Numbered from the stretch's first letter, positions 12,251-24,112 are shown. The stretch: DNA of 64,000 nucleotides from Miscanthus floridulus (GCF_019320115.1 NC_089587.1:84368384-84432383); one strand, 5' to 3'. Numbers and translations are program-made. Notes: generated from the sequence alone by a model not told the origin.

Positions 12251-12455
12251 CTCATGCTTTCTTAAGAAGGTGAAGCAGGAACCAGATTCCCCTGCTCTAG
12301 CAGTCCGACCCGCTCGATGTATGTATGTTTTCACATATGGTGGCATATCATAATTGATAACATATCTTAAACCATCAATATGTATTCCACGAGCCATTCT
12401 ATCTGTGCCAATTAGAACATCAATTTTCCCTTCCTTGAAGGCTTCCAGTGTCTTC
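12251..12455 (-). pseudogene. Captured exon of a DEAD-box RNA helicase (antisense in the CACTA)
   Basis: The minus strand encodes the C-terminal helicase core of a DEAD-box protein. Motif V reads VLIGTDRMARGIHIDG and motif VI reads YIHRAGRTARAG. The exon has authentic-looking splice borders: an AG acceptor directly before 12455 and a GT donor directly after 12251. The segment is therefore a piece of genomic gene, not of mRNA. The sequence most resembles the plant RH1/DDX51-like group from memory, which I cannot verify. No other helicase exon is visible nearby. It lies opposite to the transposon genes on either side. Confidence 0.75.
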
Positions 12456-12479
12456 CTACAAGAGAGATTCAACTAATAT

Positions 12480-13590
12480 CATGGCATCAGAATGGTCACG
12501 TAAGATACTAATCTCTATTATTATAGAAACAAACTTGATATTTATCCCTAGTTTAATTAAAAAAATCCATCACTTTTCTAATCTACTATTTTATCTTATT
12601 TGTTCCTAATTCATGACCTATTCTTAATTTAACCTTCCGCATGGGCCTAGCTCATGGTTATAACATCCCATAACTATTAATGTCTAAAGGTGAGAATGAG
12701 TTCAACTTCAAAGTATAATTCTAATTCACATTCATGTAAACCAAAAAATTATAACTCACAACAGTAAATATTACAAGTGATACTTTGTTTTTATAAACAA
12801 TAAATAGCTGGAAAAACTAGGTCTTTACATATACTTTCAGCATGTCCACATTACAAGCACCAATAACAATGTGATCGATTGCGGTCAAAACCTTTTTGCC
12901 CATTGTTGTACTTCAGTTCCTATGCTAATATAGTATCAATGGAGCCACCAACCCATGTTTACTTGCATTCTATTAGGCAACTAGTCTGACCTTCTACATA
13001 GAGGAAAAGTTATGTTTATCCTTACATAACACATTATAGGATTTTCGAATTTTGATTATACCAAAATCGCACCCCAAAGTATTCGTGGAAAATCTCAGGA
13101 ACGCCTAAAGAAACTGGCACAGCAGCCCCAACACACTCTAAAGTCTAAATTAAGAACAACATTACCAATCTGTTATTAGCAGGTTCCTAAGTAGATAGTC
13201 CTGAGCGCCCTTCACTGAACACAGATCAAGTGAATAGATTTAGACTACAAGGATTTCACTACAGGATTACAGTTTTTATGCCACTGGAGTCATGCAAACT
13301 GCGTTTGAATTGTGATAACAATGAAACATGTTTGACTTAGTAAAATTATCATTCCAAGGGACTATCATGGGATCGTTTCCATTTGGAATAGGAGCAGATG
13401 CAATTAAGGCATCCTCCAACTCCCATGTTTGCATCCTAGTATCTGGCTGGAGTGAACACGAACTAGATTTAGTGAAAAATGCACAAACATATGCAATCTA
13501 AAATGTCAGATAGTGGAGGATATCAGAGAACTAATCATTCAGAGACCAGCTTACTCAGGAGCAGTTCGATAACGAGTTAGAAAAGGGTCT
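12480..13590. other. Non-coding interior of the CACTA element
   Basis: AT-rich DNA with no open frame of note on either strand. It may include intron DNA carried with the helicase exon or an intron of the downstream TNPA-like gene. I see no terminal repeats of a separate insertion. Confidence 0.4.
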
Positions 13591-13599
13591 AGAAGTGAT

Positions 13600-16060
13600 G
13601 CTTACTCAGGAGGACCTTGTCGATGATGAGGATCCAGTGGGGGAGCCCAAGGAAGAGAAGGCGGAGAGGATGCCCAAGGCAAAGAAGGGGATGATGATGA
13701 GGATGAGGATGACGACACCTCATCAGTGGGATATGTAAGTCCCAAGGATCCTTTCCCACAAGAACCCAGACGGAGGCCAACGGAGGACAAGTTGGACAAG
13801 GATTTTGATCCGAACGATGAGGTACGGATAAAGCCTTAGTAGCTTGTAAATTTGGCTAATGCTATGGCTATATGTTACCTCTGCTAACACTTTTGACCTG
13901 CCGTATACACAGGTCGTCCCTACTCAACCTCTGAAAAGATGACGTCGGCCTCCAGCTCGTCTTGCCAGACAATACGTAGCGGGGCAAAGGAGATCAGAGG
14001 AAGGAGCCATAGATACTCATAATAAGGCCTCCGCTCCACAACCTTAGGACACAGCCATGACTGAGACTGCCCAGCCAAAGAGGAAACGAGGGGGGATTAG
14101 AAAGCCAAACCAATATTACGACAAGGCATGCTATGTGATAACGGAGGTCGGGCCAGACAGGTAGATCCTTGAGCCATATACATACAGGGCAAAATTTCAT
14201 AATCACATTGGGTTTGTAGTTAGAGATAAGTTGAACCCAGCTATCCATGGCTAGAATCTTGTACCTATGAGCCAAAAGGTAGACCTATGGGAGAAGCTGA
14301 AGCAGAACTTCAAGTTTTCGGAGGGAACGCATGAGTTGGTACAAGAAAATGCTTTTAAGATAATGGGGCAGAGCTTCCAACGTTGGTGGTCGGATCTGAA
14401 CAAGAACTTTATCCAACAGAAGTTAACTTCTTTCCATGAGTGTGGCAACATAACTCCTAGTCAATGGGAGGAGCTCGTGGCTGAGAAAACTTTAGAGGCA
14501 TCATTGGCCCTCAGTGCCCGTAACATCGAGTAGGCGAAGAAGAACCAACACTACCCTCGTCTAGGCCCAGGTGGCTACGCTGGCAAGCAAGAGGTCTTTA
14601 GGAAGATGGACACAGAGGCCGAAGCTGTCGAGAATACAGAAGTGCCAAAGTTGAAGCCATGCCTCAAACAGTGGATATACGCGAGGAGTGTGGATTCATC
14701 CGGTAGTAGCCTCAAGTTTGCTAAGCCAGAGACCAGAGAGGTAGTATCAAAGATATTGAAACTTGCTGAAGACAAGGAGAAGGGCGCATTCAACCCTTCC
14801 AGAGAGAGGGACGAGCTTACCGCTGCCTTGGGAAACCCTGAGCACACAGGACGCACCAGGGGGCTAGGGAAGAGGATGTCCTAGAAGCATGGATTCATAG
14901 AGGAGAGGCACATGTACAAGAAACATGACAGAGACCGAGAGTCTAATCTTGAGCGCCAAGTGAAGGCACTAGTTGAAAAGATGTTGGTGGAGAAAGGACT
15001 ATCTACGATGGAGCCACAGACACTAATGAGGCCGCCCGGAGAACTAGCGGTAGTTGGTAGCCCTCTGGATGTTCCCAGCAGTCAAGGTTCCAATGCAACC
15101 GGAACCCCCGTCGATCGCATACGGGCGCCAACCAGTTGCAAATTGGTGGTTCCGATGGGTAGGCAAAACGTGATCATTGAGGTGGCAACGGGCGTGGCAC
15201 ATCCTCCGGGTGGCACGTGGCACAATAGGGACATCCCGCAGGACTACACTCGGGTTGAGGTGCATACTATGAAGCCCGAGTTCATGACTTGGAAGATAGA
15301 ACACCCTACTCCTGAGGGGCTCATGTTACTCGGAGACATCATGAACCAGTTCATCCTCTGGCACAGACAGGACATTGTATTGACCGAGTCTTCGCCAACT
15401 CCAACTAAAGTTCATCCTCTAGAGCAACCCGTCGAGGACGGGGAGGTATACTCATAGGCCCATAACCATGACCACCACATGCTAGAGACTTCTCCACCTT
15501 GTACCGAGCAAGGGCATGATGACATGCCACATCCTTCTCCACCTCGTACCGAGCATGGGCATGATGACATGCCACGTCCTTCTCCATCTCATACCGAGCA
15601 AAGGCGTGATGAGATGCAACATCCTTCTCAACAAGCACAGCCGATACATGAACAACAAGTGTCTCATGAACAGCAATTGCCTCGTGAACAACCGATACAT
15701 GAAGAACAACTGGCCCCTGGAGCAGGTGATGCACAAGTTGACAAGGATGTGCCCGAATAGGAAGCTCGAAACAAAATCCCAATCAAGATAAGGCCATCGT
15801 ATGTGGGCATTAATGACGTCTTGTCATTGCACAAGTGGATGGCCCATAACCAGTTCAAGCCTAAGAACCAAGTAAAAGAATTCAGAGCACTAGCTTCTAA
15901 GGAGGGCACCACTAGCAAACTACACAAAGGGTTTAACAAGTATCCAGCTGTTGATAACTCAAATAGTCAAATGGTTGCCCGGATAAATATGAAAAAGGCA
16001 AGAACTTCCTACCAAATCGAGTCATACAGTGCTTGCCACATGGAATGAGAAAGTTCCACG
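13600..16060 (+). pseudogene. TNPA-like gene of the CACTA (Transposase_24-type), decayed
   Basis: From about 14050 to 16048 the plus strand keeps one reading frame, interrupted mainly by TAG stops (about 14161, 14251, 14531, 14882, 15455, 15758) and a TGA (16046). An acidic N-terminal block (GDDDEDEDDDTSSVGY, a different frame, probably a separate exon ending at a GTAAGT donor near 13735) precedes it. The region around FQRWWSDLNKNFIQQK and ITPSQWEELVAEKT is typical of the plant Ptta/En/Spm Transposase_24 domain. A charged helical stretch (about 14912-15010) and a Gln/His/Pro-rich repeat region (15480-15750) follow. The normal product binds the subterminal repeats. Confidence 0.75.
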
Positions 16061-17415
16061 ATTGGTACTTGCGTGCTCAGATAACAGAACTAGAAATCTT
16101 ACAAGCATGGATCCCTGCCTAGCACATTTGGAGCCCTAGGTGGGCAAATTGCTGTTAAGTTTAAGGATATCCAGGCATGCTTCCACCTCAGACGAATGGA
16201 AATGAATCTAATTCGCATGTGATGCCTGTAAGTCCTTGCCCTCTCGATATGATATGAATGTAATATTTTGATTTTGTTGTAACTAACCCGCGCTATGATT
16301 TGTAGAATGCAAGCGGACTTTGTGAGAAAGAGGCCAACTCTGAAACATGGGTATATAGACCCTTCACCTATAGCATCAACAAATTTTAATTACCCTAAAG
16401 AGTGGAACTAGATTGCAAAGAACTAGGAGCTGGAAAAACACTTAAGGAGAAAGAGGACATAAGGAACAAGAAAATATTGGAAGAGTCCCTCAAGGTTGCG
16501 GCATACATTGCCCTATGTTTTAAAAATCTCCAACAACACGATACTATATGGATACCATACCACTTCAAGTAAGTTCGACTATATACTAAGCTTTGTTCAA
16601 TATACTTTGTTCGATGCAAAAGAGCTTATGTGTTCCTTCTATGACTAAATTCATACAGCGATCACTGGATTTGCATAGGTGTCTGGCTCTCACATAGCAT
16701 GTCATGGGTCTTTGATTCACCGGATTTCCCAGTCGAGACATACAAAGACTTCATAGCGATTGTCAAGACGTATACATATCGACAATCCTCATTTTAGCTA
16801 CTATGTTTGTATACATACTTGTAAGGTTCAATGTGGGATACTAACAAGTTGCATTTGCTAAAACCATTGGAATAAGGCATTTAGGCACTATGTCCAGGAA
16901 TATAAGGGGAGGCATCATCCAAATAGGAAGGAAAAGTTGTATGTCAAAACTCTATATGCGGTAAGTGTCATTTACTTTGGTACTCCATATATTACGTGTT
17001 TGTCAATAGCATTACTTAACATCTCCATATGCAAAACACACAGTGCCCCAAGCAGAAGCCTGGGAGTCTACATTATGGATACTACACATGTATTATGATG
17101 AGTACCATCGGTGGCTACAACAGAAACTCCAATCTGGTAAGTTTGAACCTCTTCACTCGTAGTATGAAAAGTTCGCATATGTTGTGATATAGTAAATCTA
17201 AACTTGTTCTCTTGTAGTTGGAGAAAGATAAAGACACGAGAAGGAACCCATACAAGGATGACGAGCTCTTAGAGATGGTCGGCGACCTTTTCAACTTCAT
17301 AATGGACCAGATTGTGTACCATAAAGGCACTTACCATCATCTTCTTTCTGACTTAGGTAGTAATCCTCTATACCAACACCTTCGTGAGACTGATAGGCTA
17401 GCCCTAGGCCGTTGA
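16060..17415 (+). pseudogene. Ulp1-like (C48) cysteine protease domain of the CACTA
   Basis: Downstream of the TNPA-like frame, short exons encode a Ulp1/SENP-type fold. One exon has DHWICIGVWLSHSMSWVFDS, which supplies the expected His-Trp and, after it, the Asp. A later exon has QKPGSLHYGYYTCIMM, which supplies the conserved Gln and the nucleophile-position Cys. The last exon (17218-17415) ends LGSNPLYQHLRETDRLALGR and a TGA. Introns between exons carry GT/AG borders. Ulp1-like domains are known in several plant CACTA and Mutator elements, where their role is unclear. Stops and a frameshift near 16410-16480 make this copy unlikely to work. Whether it was fused to the TNPA-like protein cannot be told from one copy. 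Confidence 0.72.
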
Positions 17416-17704
17416 TAACAATGTGGACTTGTGGTATGGTTTGGATCAGACTTTGGAACGGTTTGGACTTTGTTTTGCATGTGAACTTGTGGATTTCTTA
17501 ATGGACTATGTTATAATGATGGACTTCATAATGGACTATGTTGTAATAATAGACTTTTGTGAATTATGACTTGTGATGATGTTCTAAATAATGGTCTTGT
17601 GTTTGTTGATGTATATATGTATATTTGTGGTGGTCAGATTCGAATTTGAATTATATATATATGTGGTCATATTTGAATTTAAATTATTTTTTTGCTGGAA
17701 AATT

Positions 17705-17960
17705 ACTATAGGGGTGGTTCTTGATTGAACCACCCTTACAAATACACACAGCAGGGGCGGCTGGTGATACAGCCGCCCTTACAGAAGTCCACTACAGGGG
17801 CGGCTGATATTACCGGCCACCCTACAGAGGACACTGTAGGGGCGGCTGAAAACACTAGCCGCCCCTACAGAGGGCACTACAGGGGCGGTCAGGAAACCGC
17901 CCCTACAGAGGCACCCTCTGTAGGAACACCCTAGGAAGGGCGGCTGGCGCAGTCGCCCCT
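17705..17960 (+). repeat. CACTA subterminal palindromic repeat array (3' end)
   Basis: The same GGGGCGGCTG/CAGCCGCCCC paired repeats as at 1861-2122 occur here, with about 90 percent of positions shared by eye. Several copies have lost a C by C-to-T change. It is followed by the terminal repeat ending at 17982. Confidence 0.8.
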
Positions 17961-18189
17961 ACAGTTAACTTCTGTAGTTATGTTCATCGCATCCTGTGAA
18001 TTTTCTCTTGGGCTTCTGAGTCCTATTCCATAGACTACTGGGTGCATGAGGTTATAAGGATCTACACAATACAAAGTCGCTCATCGATATACCATGGAGA
18101 AGCTAAATTGTTTTTTCGAGAACGTGCATAGCACATGTTTCATTAAGAAGAAGTTAGAAGTTTTACACGCCCAACATCACATCACGGCG

Positions 18190-19062
18190 AGGTGCCATGA
18201 GCGATGGGGTTGAACACGAACACAAGGCACCGCTAGGCGGTGGAGTGCACTCTGTTGTAACTAACTAAGAAACTAATGTGCGACCGAAGAGCTTGCGACG
18301 TTGAGCGAACCCTTCCTCAAGACGTCCGCGTCGCCGCCCGCCTCCCACGAGCACTAGCCATGGGGAAGAGCTCCTTCATTGCCGCGCGCTTGAACGACGA
18401 CAGCGGCACTTGGAACGTCTTGTCGAACCGAGTGACGATGGTCGTGTCAGGCGTCGCCGGCGCTGACCGTGTGGCGCTCGTCGATGGCTGTTATTTGCCA
18501 AGCAAGACCCGCTTGGCCTGCTTCTCTGGGTTCGGGTCACGGTAGGCGGACTTGGCAGCAAGTCTATCGCTGCGTCGTGGTACCTCAATCCGCACGCAAG
18601 AGACACGAAGGCGCGGTGGCGACTGGAGCAACGGCTTCTCGAGCGGCAACTTTAGACCGGTGATGAAGTCCTCGACAGACATGGGTTGGACCGAAGGCGA
18701 GACAGCAACAGAGGTGGGAGGGGGTCTGTTGATGGGCCGTTGTCGGTGGGCTGAGGGGGCTGCCCATCGTGGGCGTCATTGGAGTCCCCGACGGAGAGCT
18801 GCTGATGCAGCGCTTGCTCATTAGCCACTAGCCCCGATGCCCAGGACCCCTGTGGAGGGCTACTTTGTAGCCCCATGTCCGGCACCAAGACCGAAAGCAG
18901 GTGCTCGGAGGCCGCGAACTTTGGCTGGGCGCAAACCGCGGCATCCAAGTAAGAGTCACAAAGCATTGGATCCATCCATGGGAGCGGTGCTTGAGGCCGC
19001 GACGGAATTTGAATTTCAAATTCTTGGGAGGCCTCGGGCGACTTGTAGGGGGAAGACGACAC
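18190..19062 (-). pseudogene. LINE-like ORF1 remnant
   Basis: On the minus strand, an open frame from 19062 to 18652 shifts into a second frame (18682-18491). The second frame reads VEDFITGLKLPLEKPLL and then PRRSDRLAAKSAYR. A basic RRSxRLAxK motif after a proline-rich linker is what I associate with the C-terminal part of grass LINE ORF1 (gag-like) proteins. No reverse transcriptase or poly(A) tail is visible, so this is a fragment. An old host gene fragment is the alternative. Confidence 0.45.
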
Positions 19063-19222
19063 CGGACGTGACGAGGGACGAGGGCCGAACTGGAATATGC
19101 TAAGACAAAGTTCTAGGAGTCATTTGTCTAAGTTCATGCTACCAACAAAGAAAAGTTACAAGTGGAAATCCGAGAGATTGTGCAACAACAAAAGTTACTC
19201 AATCAGTTAATACTATATGTTA

Positions 19223-19372
19223 TTCCATCTGTTCAAAACTATAAGACATTTTGACTTTTCTAGATGCATTAATTTAACTATGTATCGAAACATAGTGTAT
19301 ATGTAAGTACATAATAAAAGTTATCTATCTAGAAAAGTGAAAATGTCTTACAATTTGAAACGGAGGAAGCAT
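19223..19372. mobile_element. Stowaway-like MITE
   Basis: About 150 bases with inverted ends. The left end reads TTCCATCTGTTCAAAACTAT and the right end is the inverse of CTTCCTCCGTTTCAAATTGT. They are flanked by TA dinucleotides, as expected for Tc1/mariner-type Stowaway elements. The arms also pair internally (GACATTTTGACTTTTCTAGA with TCTAGAAAAGTG). It lies about 450 bp upstream of the WIP gene ATG. Confidence 0.75.
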
Positions 19373-19599
19373 GTAATACTATAACATCATAATTATAAAT
19401 AAATATTTTTAATATGCATGATTCCACTAATTACAACTAGAATGCTACACATCAGAAGTTATGTATGCTAATCTCCTCTGTACCCAGCAAGGGAAAGGAA
19501 ACGTGTCATAATTTTGAACAGAGAATGAAGGAGTATCAATCACTGATCACTGGCCGCACCGTGGCCTGACCATTATACTCGCGTTGCAAATTTGCAGCT

Positions 19600-19837
19600 C
19601 ATCAAACCTCGGCTTGGCTCCCCTGCCAGAAAATATATACAACCGTCAGAACTACTGCTACTCCACATAATTTAACCCGTTCTCCTCTGCCCGCTGTCTC
19701 CCTCTCGCACTATAACTACCCCTTGCCAACCACGGCACCCTCGGCCCAAAGCAAGCAGTAGCCAAGAACAGAAGCAAAGCTCGCTGCAGGGAGAACGAGT
19801 CTCCTACAGCAAGAAACCACCCCCATTCCTTCCATCC
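19600..19837 (+). promoter_or_regulatory. Core promoter and 5'UTR of the WIP gene
   Basis: A TATA-like AAAATATATACA lies at about 19629, 200 bases upstream of the ATG at 19838. Pyrimidine-rich leader DNA between them is free of upstream ATGs in the last 100 bases apart from the start itself. The transcription start would be near 19660 by spacing. Confidence 0.5.
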
Positions 19838-22597
19838 ATGGAAGATCCCTACACGAGCTGCTTCAAGAACAGCTACTACTACTACGCCTCCTCCTACCCA
19901 GCTGCTCCAGCTCCACACCATCTCCCTCCTCCCCTTCCACCGTACACCACCCTCTACCCCGCCGCCGCGGCGCCGCAGTACCACCCTGCCTGCTTCTTCC
20001 AGCCGCCACCGACGACGCTGCCGCCTCTCCATGACAGCCCACCGTCACCGCCGCTACGGGAGGCGCTGCCCCTCCTGTCCCAGTCGCCTACGCGCGCCGT
20101 CTCCCGGGTCCAGCCGCGCCCGCACGTGGCGGTGGACTCCGACTCCGACGATGACGCCGATGACTTCGTCCTACGGGAGGCCGTCGGCAGCTTTGTGACT
20201 CCATCGACGCGCGCACCGCTCTTCGCCGACCTCAACTGCATGCCCTCCTGCTGCGACGACGACGGCGACCCGATGGACCTGGAGGCCGCGGCGCCCACGG
20301 ACGACGACGCCGCGGTCGCGCTGCGCATCGGCCTGCCACCGGCTCCTGCCAACGGCTGCGGTGGCGCGGAGTCTGACCTCCTGTCCGGGCTCTCCGGCAG
20401 GGGGGCCTGCGGTGGCATGGAGCCCGAGGAGGATGAGGACGAGTGCAAGGTGGACACCGGCGGCGACGGCGACGAGGTGGTGCCGTTAGGGTTCGCGTCG
20501 ACGCCCATCGGGAGGCTCAACAAGGGGCAGTACTGGATCCCGACGCCGGCGCAGATCCTCATCGGTCCTACGCAATTCTCGTGCCCCGTCTGCTACAAGA
20601 CCTTCAACCGGTACAACAACATGCAGGTCAGATCAGTGCCATGGCCATGCTCGCTCACCCATACATAACATACCTTTTTTTTTTTTGGTCTTGCCTTGCT
20701 GTTTTCTATCTTGTTCTTCTTGAGCTAGCTAGGTAGTTTGGTTCTTGGATTATTGATTGGTCATCAATCATGCATGTTCTCTGGCCGGCAAGGTAGCTAG
20801 CTTTGGAGCTAGTTGCATGCCATGAAACAGACTCAAGCCCAGATGCTGATGCACAGTGGCTGCTGCCTTTTGCGTGATTGAACTAGACTGGCATGCCAGG
20901 GGCAGCCATGCATGGAGCCATGCATCTTTATGCTTTCCTTGGGTGAGTGCTTGCCTTTTGAAGATTCATATGAGCTAGTGTGGTGTGGGAGCAGTGGGGA
21001 TCCCAGAGAAGATTTGACCTTTGCTTATCTCTCTACTCTATCTTACTAGCTCTGATCCATCATCTTTTTTTTTTGTTTTCTTTTGGAGTAGTAGTAGTAT
21101 TATCCATCTGGTTACTTTCTAGTAGTTGTCTCCAAGTAGTACTAGCTAGCCCAGGTCACTAGCAGCACCCGGTGCTGATCTGATCACTCACAAGTCATGA
21201 TGGCTCATGACATGAGATTTGGGCAACAGATACACACAGGTTGTTTCAGGGCAGGCTTCCATGGTTTGGAAAGCATAAGCAGCCTGTTCGCTTGCTACGA
21301 TAGTAAATTTTCAAACAGAAACAGTGTTTTTTCTCCCACACCAAACTAACCAACAGTAAATTGTTTACGAAGAGGCTGAAGATTTGTGGCATCATGACCT
21401 GAGGCATGGCAGTCTTGAGTCTCCTCCTTCATGCACTCCTCCCAAGAACACAAAGAGATCTGCAGTGTTCTTCCTGTAGCCGGCCACAGTCACTCTGGCT
21501 GCTCTCTTAAAGGAGCAACACCAAAACACGTACAAAACACACACAAAGCAAAGGCTAGCTTGAGTTGCCAGAGACTATCAAAAGATCACCGCACCTATCC
21601 TCACAAGTCACACATGCACCTTCTCTGGTTGCAACTGATCGCCACTGCTGCATGAAAAAAGTCACACAGTGCTGGGTAGGTTCAGTCAGGTCACCTTTGG
21701 ACTTTGGTCATTCATCATACAACTCCAACTCCAAGCAAGCTATCTAGCTTGGAGGAGGCTGGTCATGCACAATGTGTCAAACATGCTCTTCTTCTATAAC
21801 ACACATCAGTGGCCGGCTCAGTGCATTAATAGCTAGTAGATTCGCATGATTATTATGCCACCAAACACTGCATATACACAAAAGAAGAAGAAAAAACAGC
21901 ATGCGATATGATACGTATTCAATTTGCCTCCATACATTTCCCACATTGACATCAATGTCATCGATCTTTTGTCATAGTCATAGATATATAGGATCAATGA
22001 TAGATGAACTTGTTAAGAAAGACGAAGATGTAACAGCAAATAAAATGCTGCGTTAATTCATTCATTTCTGTACTAACAAGCAAATCTATATGACAATGGC
22101 AGATGCACATGTGGGGGCACGGGTCTCAGTACCGCAAGGGCCCGGAGTCGCTCCGCGGCGTGCAGCCGACGGCGATGCTCCGTCTGCCGTGCTACTGCTG
22201 CGCGCCGGGTTGCCGCAACAACATCGACCACCCGCGGGCGCGGCCGCTCAAGGACTTCCGGACGCTGCAGACGCACTACAAGCGCAAGCACGGGCTGAAG
22301 CCCTTCCTGTGCCGCAAGTGCGGCAAGGCGTTCGCCGTCAAGGGCGACTGGCGCACGCACGAGAAGAACTGCGGCAAGCTCTGGTACTGCCTCTGCGGCT
22401 CCGAGTTCAAGCACAAGCGCTCGCTCAAGGACCACGCGCGCGCCTTCGGCCACGGCCACGGGGCCTTCGGCTGCAACCTCGACGGCGGCAGCGGCGCCGA
22501 CGGTCTCGACGACGACGATGACGGCGCCGTCTCCGAGATCGAGCACGACTTGAGCGCCGCCGCCTGCAGCAGCAGGCCCGCCGCCGCCGCGCGGTGA
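19838..22597 (+). CDS. WIP-domain C2H2 zinc-finger transcription factor
   Basis: Two exons, 19838-20626 and 22103-22597, join in phase across a 1476 bp intron (CAG|GTCAGA donor, GGCAG acceptor) to give 427 aa. The N-terminal 230 residues are Pro/Tyr-rich and acidic, with the family-typical VALRIGLPP motif. The WIP tripeptide that names the family is at about 233-235 ([10 protein letters not shown]). Finger 1 has C249, C252, H265 and H269 and is split by the intron. It is followed by the diverged plant-specific fingers (CYCCAPGC..., [16 protein letters not shown]..., [18 protein letters not shown]). This is the full TRANSPARENT TESTA1/NTT-type C-terminal module, a nuclear DNA-binding domain. 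The MEDPY start suggests the WIP2/4/5 side of the family over TT1, but that is inference. WIP proteins act in organ and cell-fate patterning and seed-coat development. The gene looks intact. Confidence 0.95.
20627..22102 (+). other. Single intron of the WIP gene
   Basis: The 1476 bp intron interrupts the first zinc finger between its cysteine pair and histidine pair. It is rich in CTAGCT-type short repeats and T-runs. A small TIR-bounded segment (21280-21378) looks like a MITE. I see no coding DNA in it. Confidence 0.85.
21280..21378. mobile_element. Small putative MITE in the WIP intron
   Basis: A 99 bp segment has ends CAGCCTGTTCGC and GCGAAGAGGCTG-like (…ACGAAGAGGCTG), imperfect inverted repeats of about 12 bp. 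The CCTGTTCG terminus is like that of some grass hAT/Tourist-type MITEs. I could not establish a clear target duplication. Confidence 0.35.
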
Positions 22598-23767
22598 TCA
22601 TGCATCTCTACGCTACGTGGTGTGGTGACACACGTATAGCTAGCGCTAGCTCTAGTAGTAGTGCTACCCGGCTGGCCGGCCGTGTTGTTGTTCTTGCATT
22701 GTTAGTTGCTGCTGTGTTGCTGTCGGCGCTGGCCAGCCCGTCGTTGTCTGCCTTTGCTCCATCGAGTAGTTTGTTAATTAGGGTTGTGGAGGTCGTCGGT
22801 CGTGTCATCTCGTCATGATGATCTATATCCATCTCTAAGCTAGAGCTACCTGAAGGTTAGTCTGTGATCCTGTGTCCGTTCGTACCGATCAATCTAGAAG
22901 ACTCCACTGTTATCATTAGCTAGTAGTAGAATGCTAGCTGCAGCTGCAGGATTGCTGTTGGGTGCATGGTGATCTCGACAGATCATCATGCCATACCATA
23001 TTAAGTCATGATGGAAAAACAGCTTCCTCCTCAATATGATTTCATGTTTGGCATTTCTTAAACTTCAATTTTTCTCGAGTTCGAATCATATATTGTCAAC
23101 TGCTGCTAAAATTTCTCTATTTAGCTAGCTCTAGTCACAGTTAAACGTACTACTGCTGCTGCTATAGTACTGTACATGAGAAATTTGTGAATACTGCCGA
23201 TCGATCGATATGCATGGTGTCAGTGGCAGGGGATCGAGATGCATGAATGGCTACGTCGATGGTGGATGGATGCTGTTTGTTGCAATCCAAAACGGGAAAC
23301 TTTTCCCCATTCAGCTAACCTACTCATCAGCTGCATCATGTACAAGTATAACGTTGTAGGACAGTAATGGAGAGCGACCACTGGGATCTCCATCTTCCAC
23401 CTCGGCATTGACGACGCGCGCATCCACCAGATGGGTCGTCGTCGCCATTGACATCACCGCTATAGCTAGCTAGCTCGTCGCTGCATGTGGAAAAACTGAG
23501 CCCATCATCTCTCCACTGTCCCAGTCAAGTTTCTACTATGTGGATCGACATGCCCCTTTCTGTGCAAACACATAGACCAACCTAACCTAACCATGTTTTT
23601 ATAGCCTGCCTGGCCTCCGGCCAGGTCCCTGCAGTAGCTAGTAGGACACACACAGTCCAGACTCCACGTTCCAGGTTTGTATGCCCTGCAAGGAGAAAGC
23701 AGAAAAGGCGATGATAGGGACTGAGCTGTAGAGACAGGAATAGGATATGTACTACTACTACTACTTA
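22598..23767. other. 3' flank of the WIP gene
   Basis: About 300 bases after the stop still look like transcript 3'UTR, and the intergenic DNA that follows is rich in CTAGCTAG-type repeats. There are no convincing open frames. The short minus-strand frame at 23220-23423 has no recognisable content. Confidence 0.4.
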
Positions 23768-24112
23768 GGACGTGTTTAGTTTCTAAAAATTTTTACCTCT
23801 TACCATAAAAGAGCATGTTTAGACATATGCATAGAGTACTAAATGTAGATAAAAAAAAACTAATTGCACAGTTCTCGGCAAAATCGCGAGACGAATTTTT
23901 TAAGCCTAATTAATCCACGGAAAGCCTTAAATGCTACAGTAACCCACATGTGCTAATGCCCGATTACTTAGTATCATTAGATTCGTCTCGCAGTTTCCTG
24001 ATGGGTTCTGTAATTTGTTTTTTTTATTAGTATCTAAAAACCTCTCTCGACATCCTTTCGACACATCCGATGTGACACCCAAAAATTTTCAACTCTCCAA
24101 CTAAACATACCC
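23768..24112. mobile_element. Tourist-like MITE, 345 bp, TSD TTA
   Basis: The left end GGACGTGTTTAGTTT and the right end AACTAAACATACC are inverted repeats flanked by TTA on both sides (23765-23767, 24113-24115). The internal TAATTGCACAGTT and GCGAGACGAA blocks match the other Tourist-like copies in this window. A TTA target is typical of PIF/Harbinger-type elements. Confidence 0.8.

Larger units (their letters stand above)
4161..17982 (+). mobile_element. Complete 13.8 kb CACTA (En/Spm-type) transposon with captured gene pieces
   Basis: The left end starts CACTAC at 4161. The right end (TTCTGTAGTTATG, ending 17982) is a slightly decayed copy of the TTCTGTAGTAGTG terminus seen at 2110-2122. 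Both ends are flanked by the same triplet, TTC (4158-4160 and 17983-17985), which fits the 3 bp target duplication of CACTA elements. GC-rich subterminal hairpin repeats lie inside each end. The order within is: leader with TATA box, TNP2-type transposase, repeat-rich AT DNA, captured host fragments, TNPA-like gene with a Ulp1-like protease domain. Many in-frame stops show that this copy cannot make its own transposase. Confidence 0.88.

Noticed and set aside
13258..13275. CACTACAGG at mid-element as a nested CACTA terminus
   Set aside because: No partner terminus or subterminal hairpin repeats are next to it.
20627..22102. Open frames inside the WIP intron (e.g. 20980-21162, 21431-21655)
   Set aside because: They are bounded by chance ATGs in intron DNA and show no coding character.
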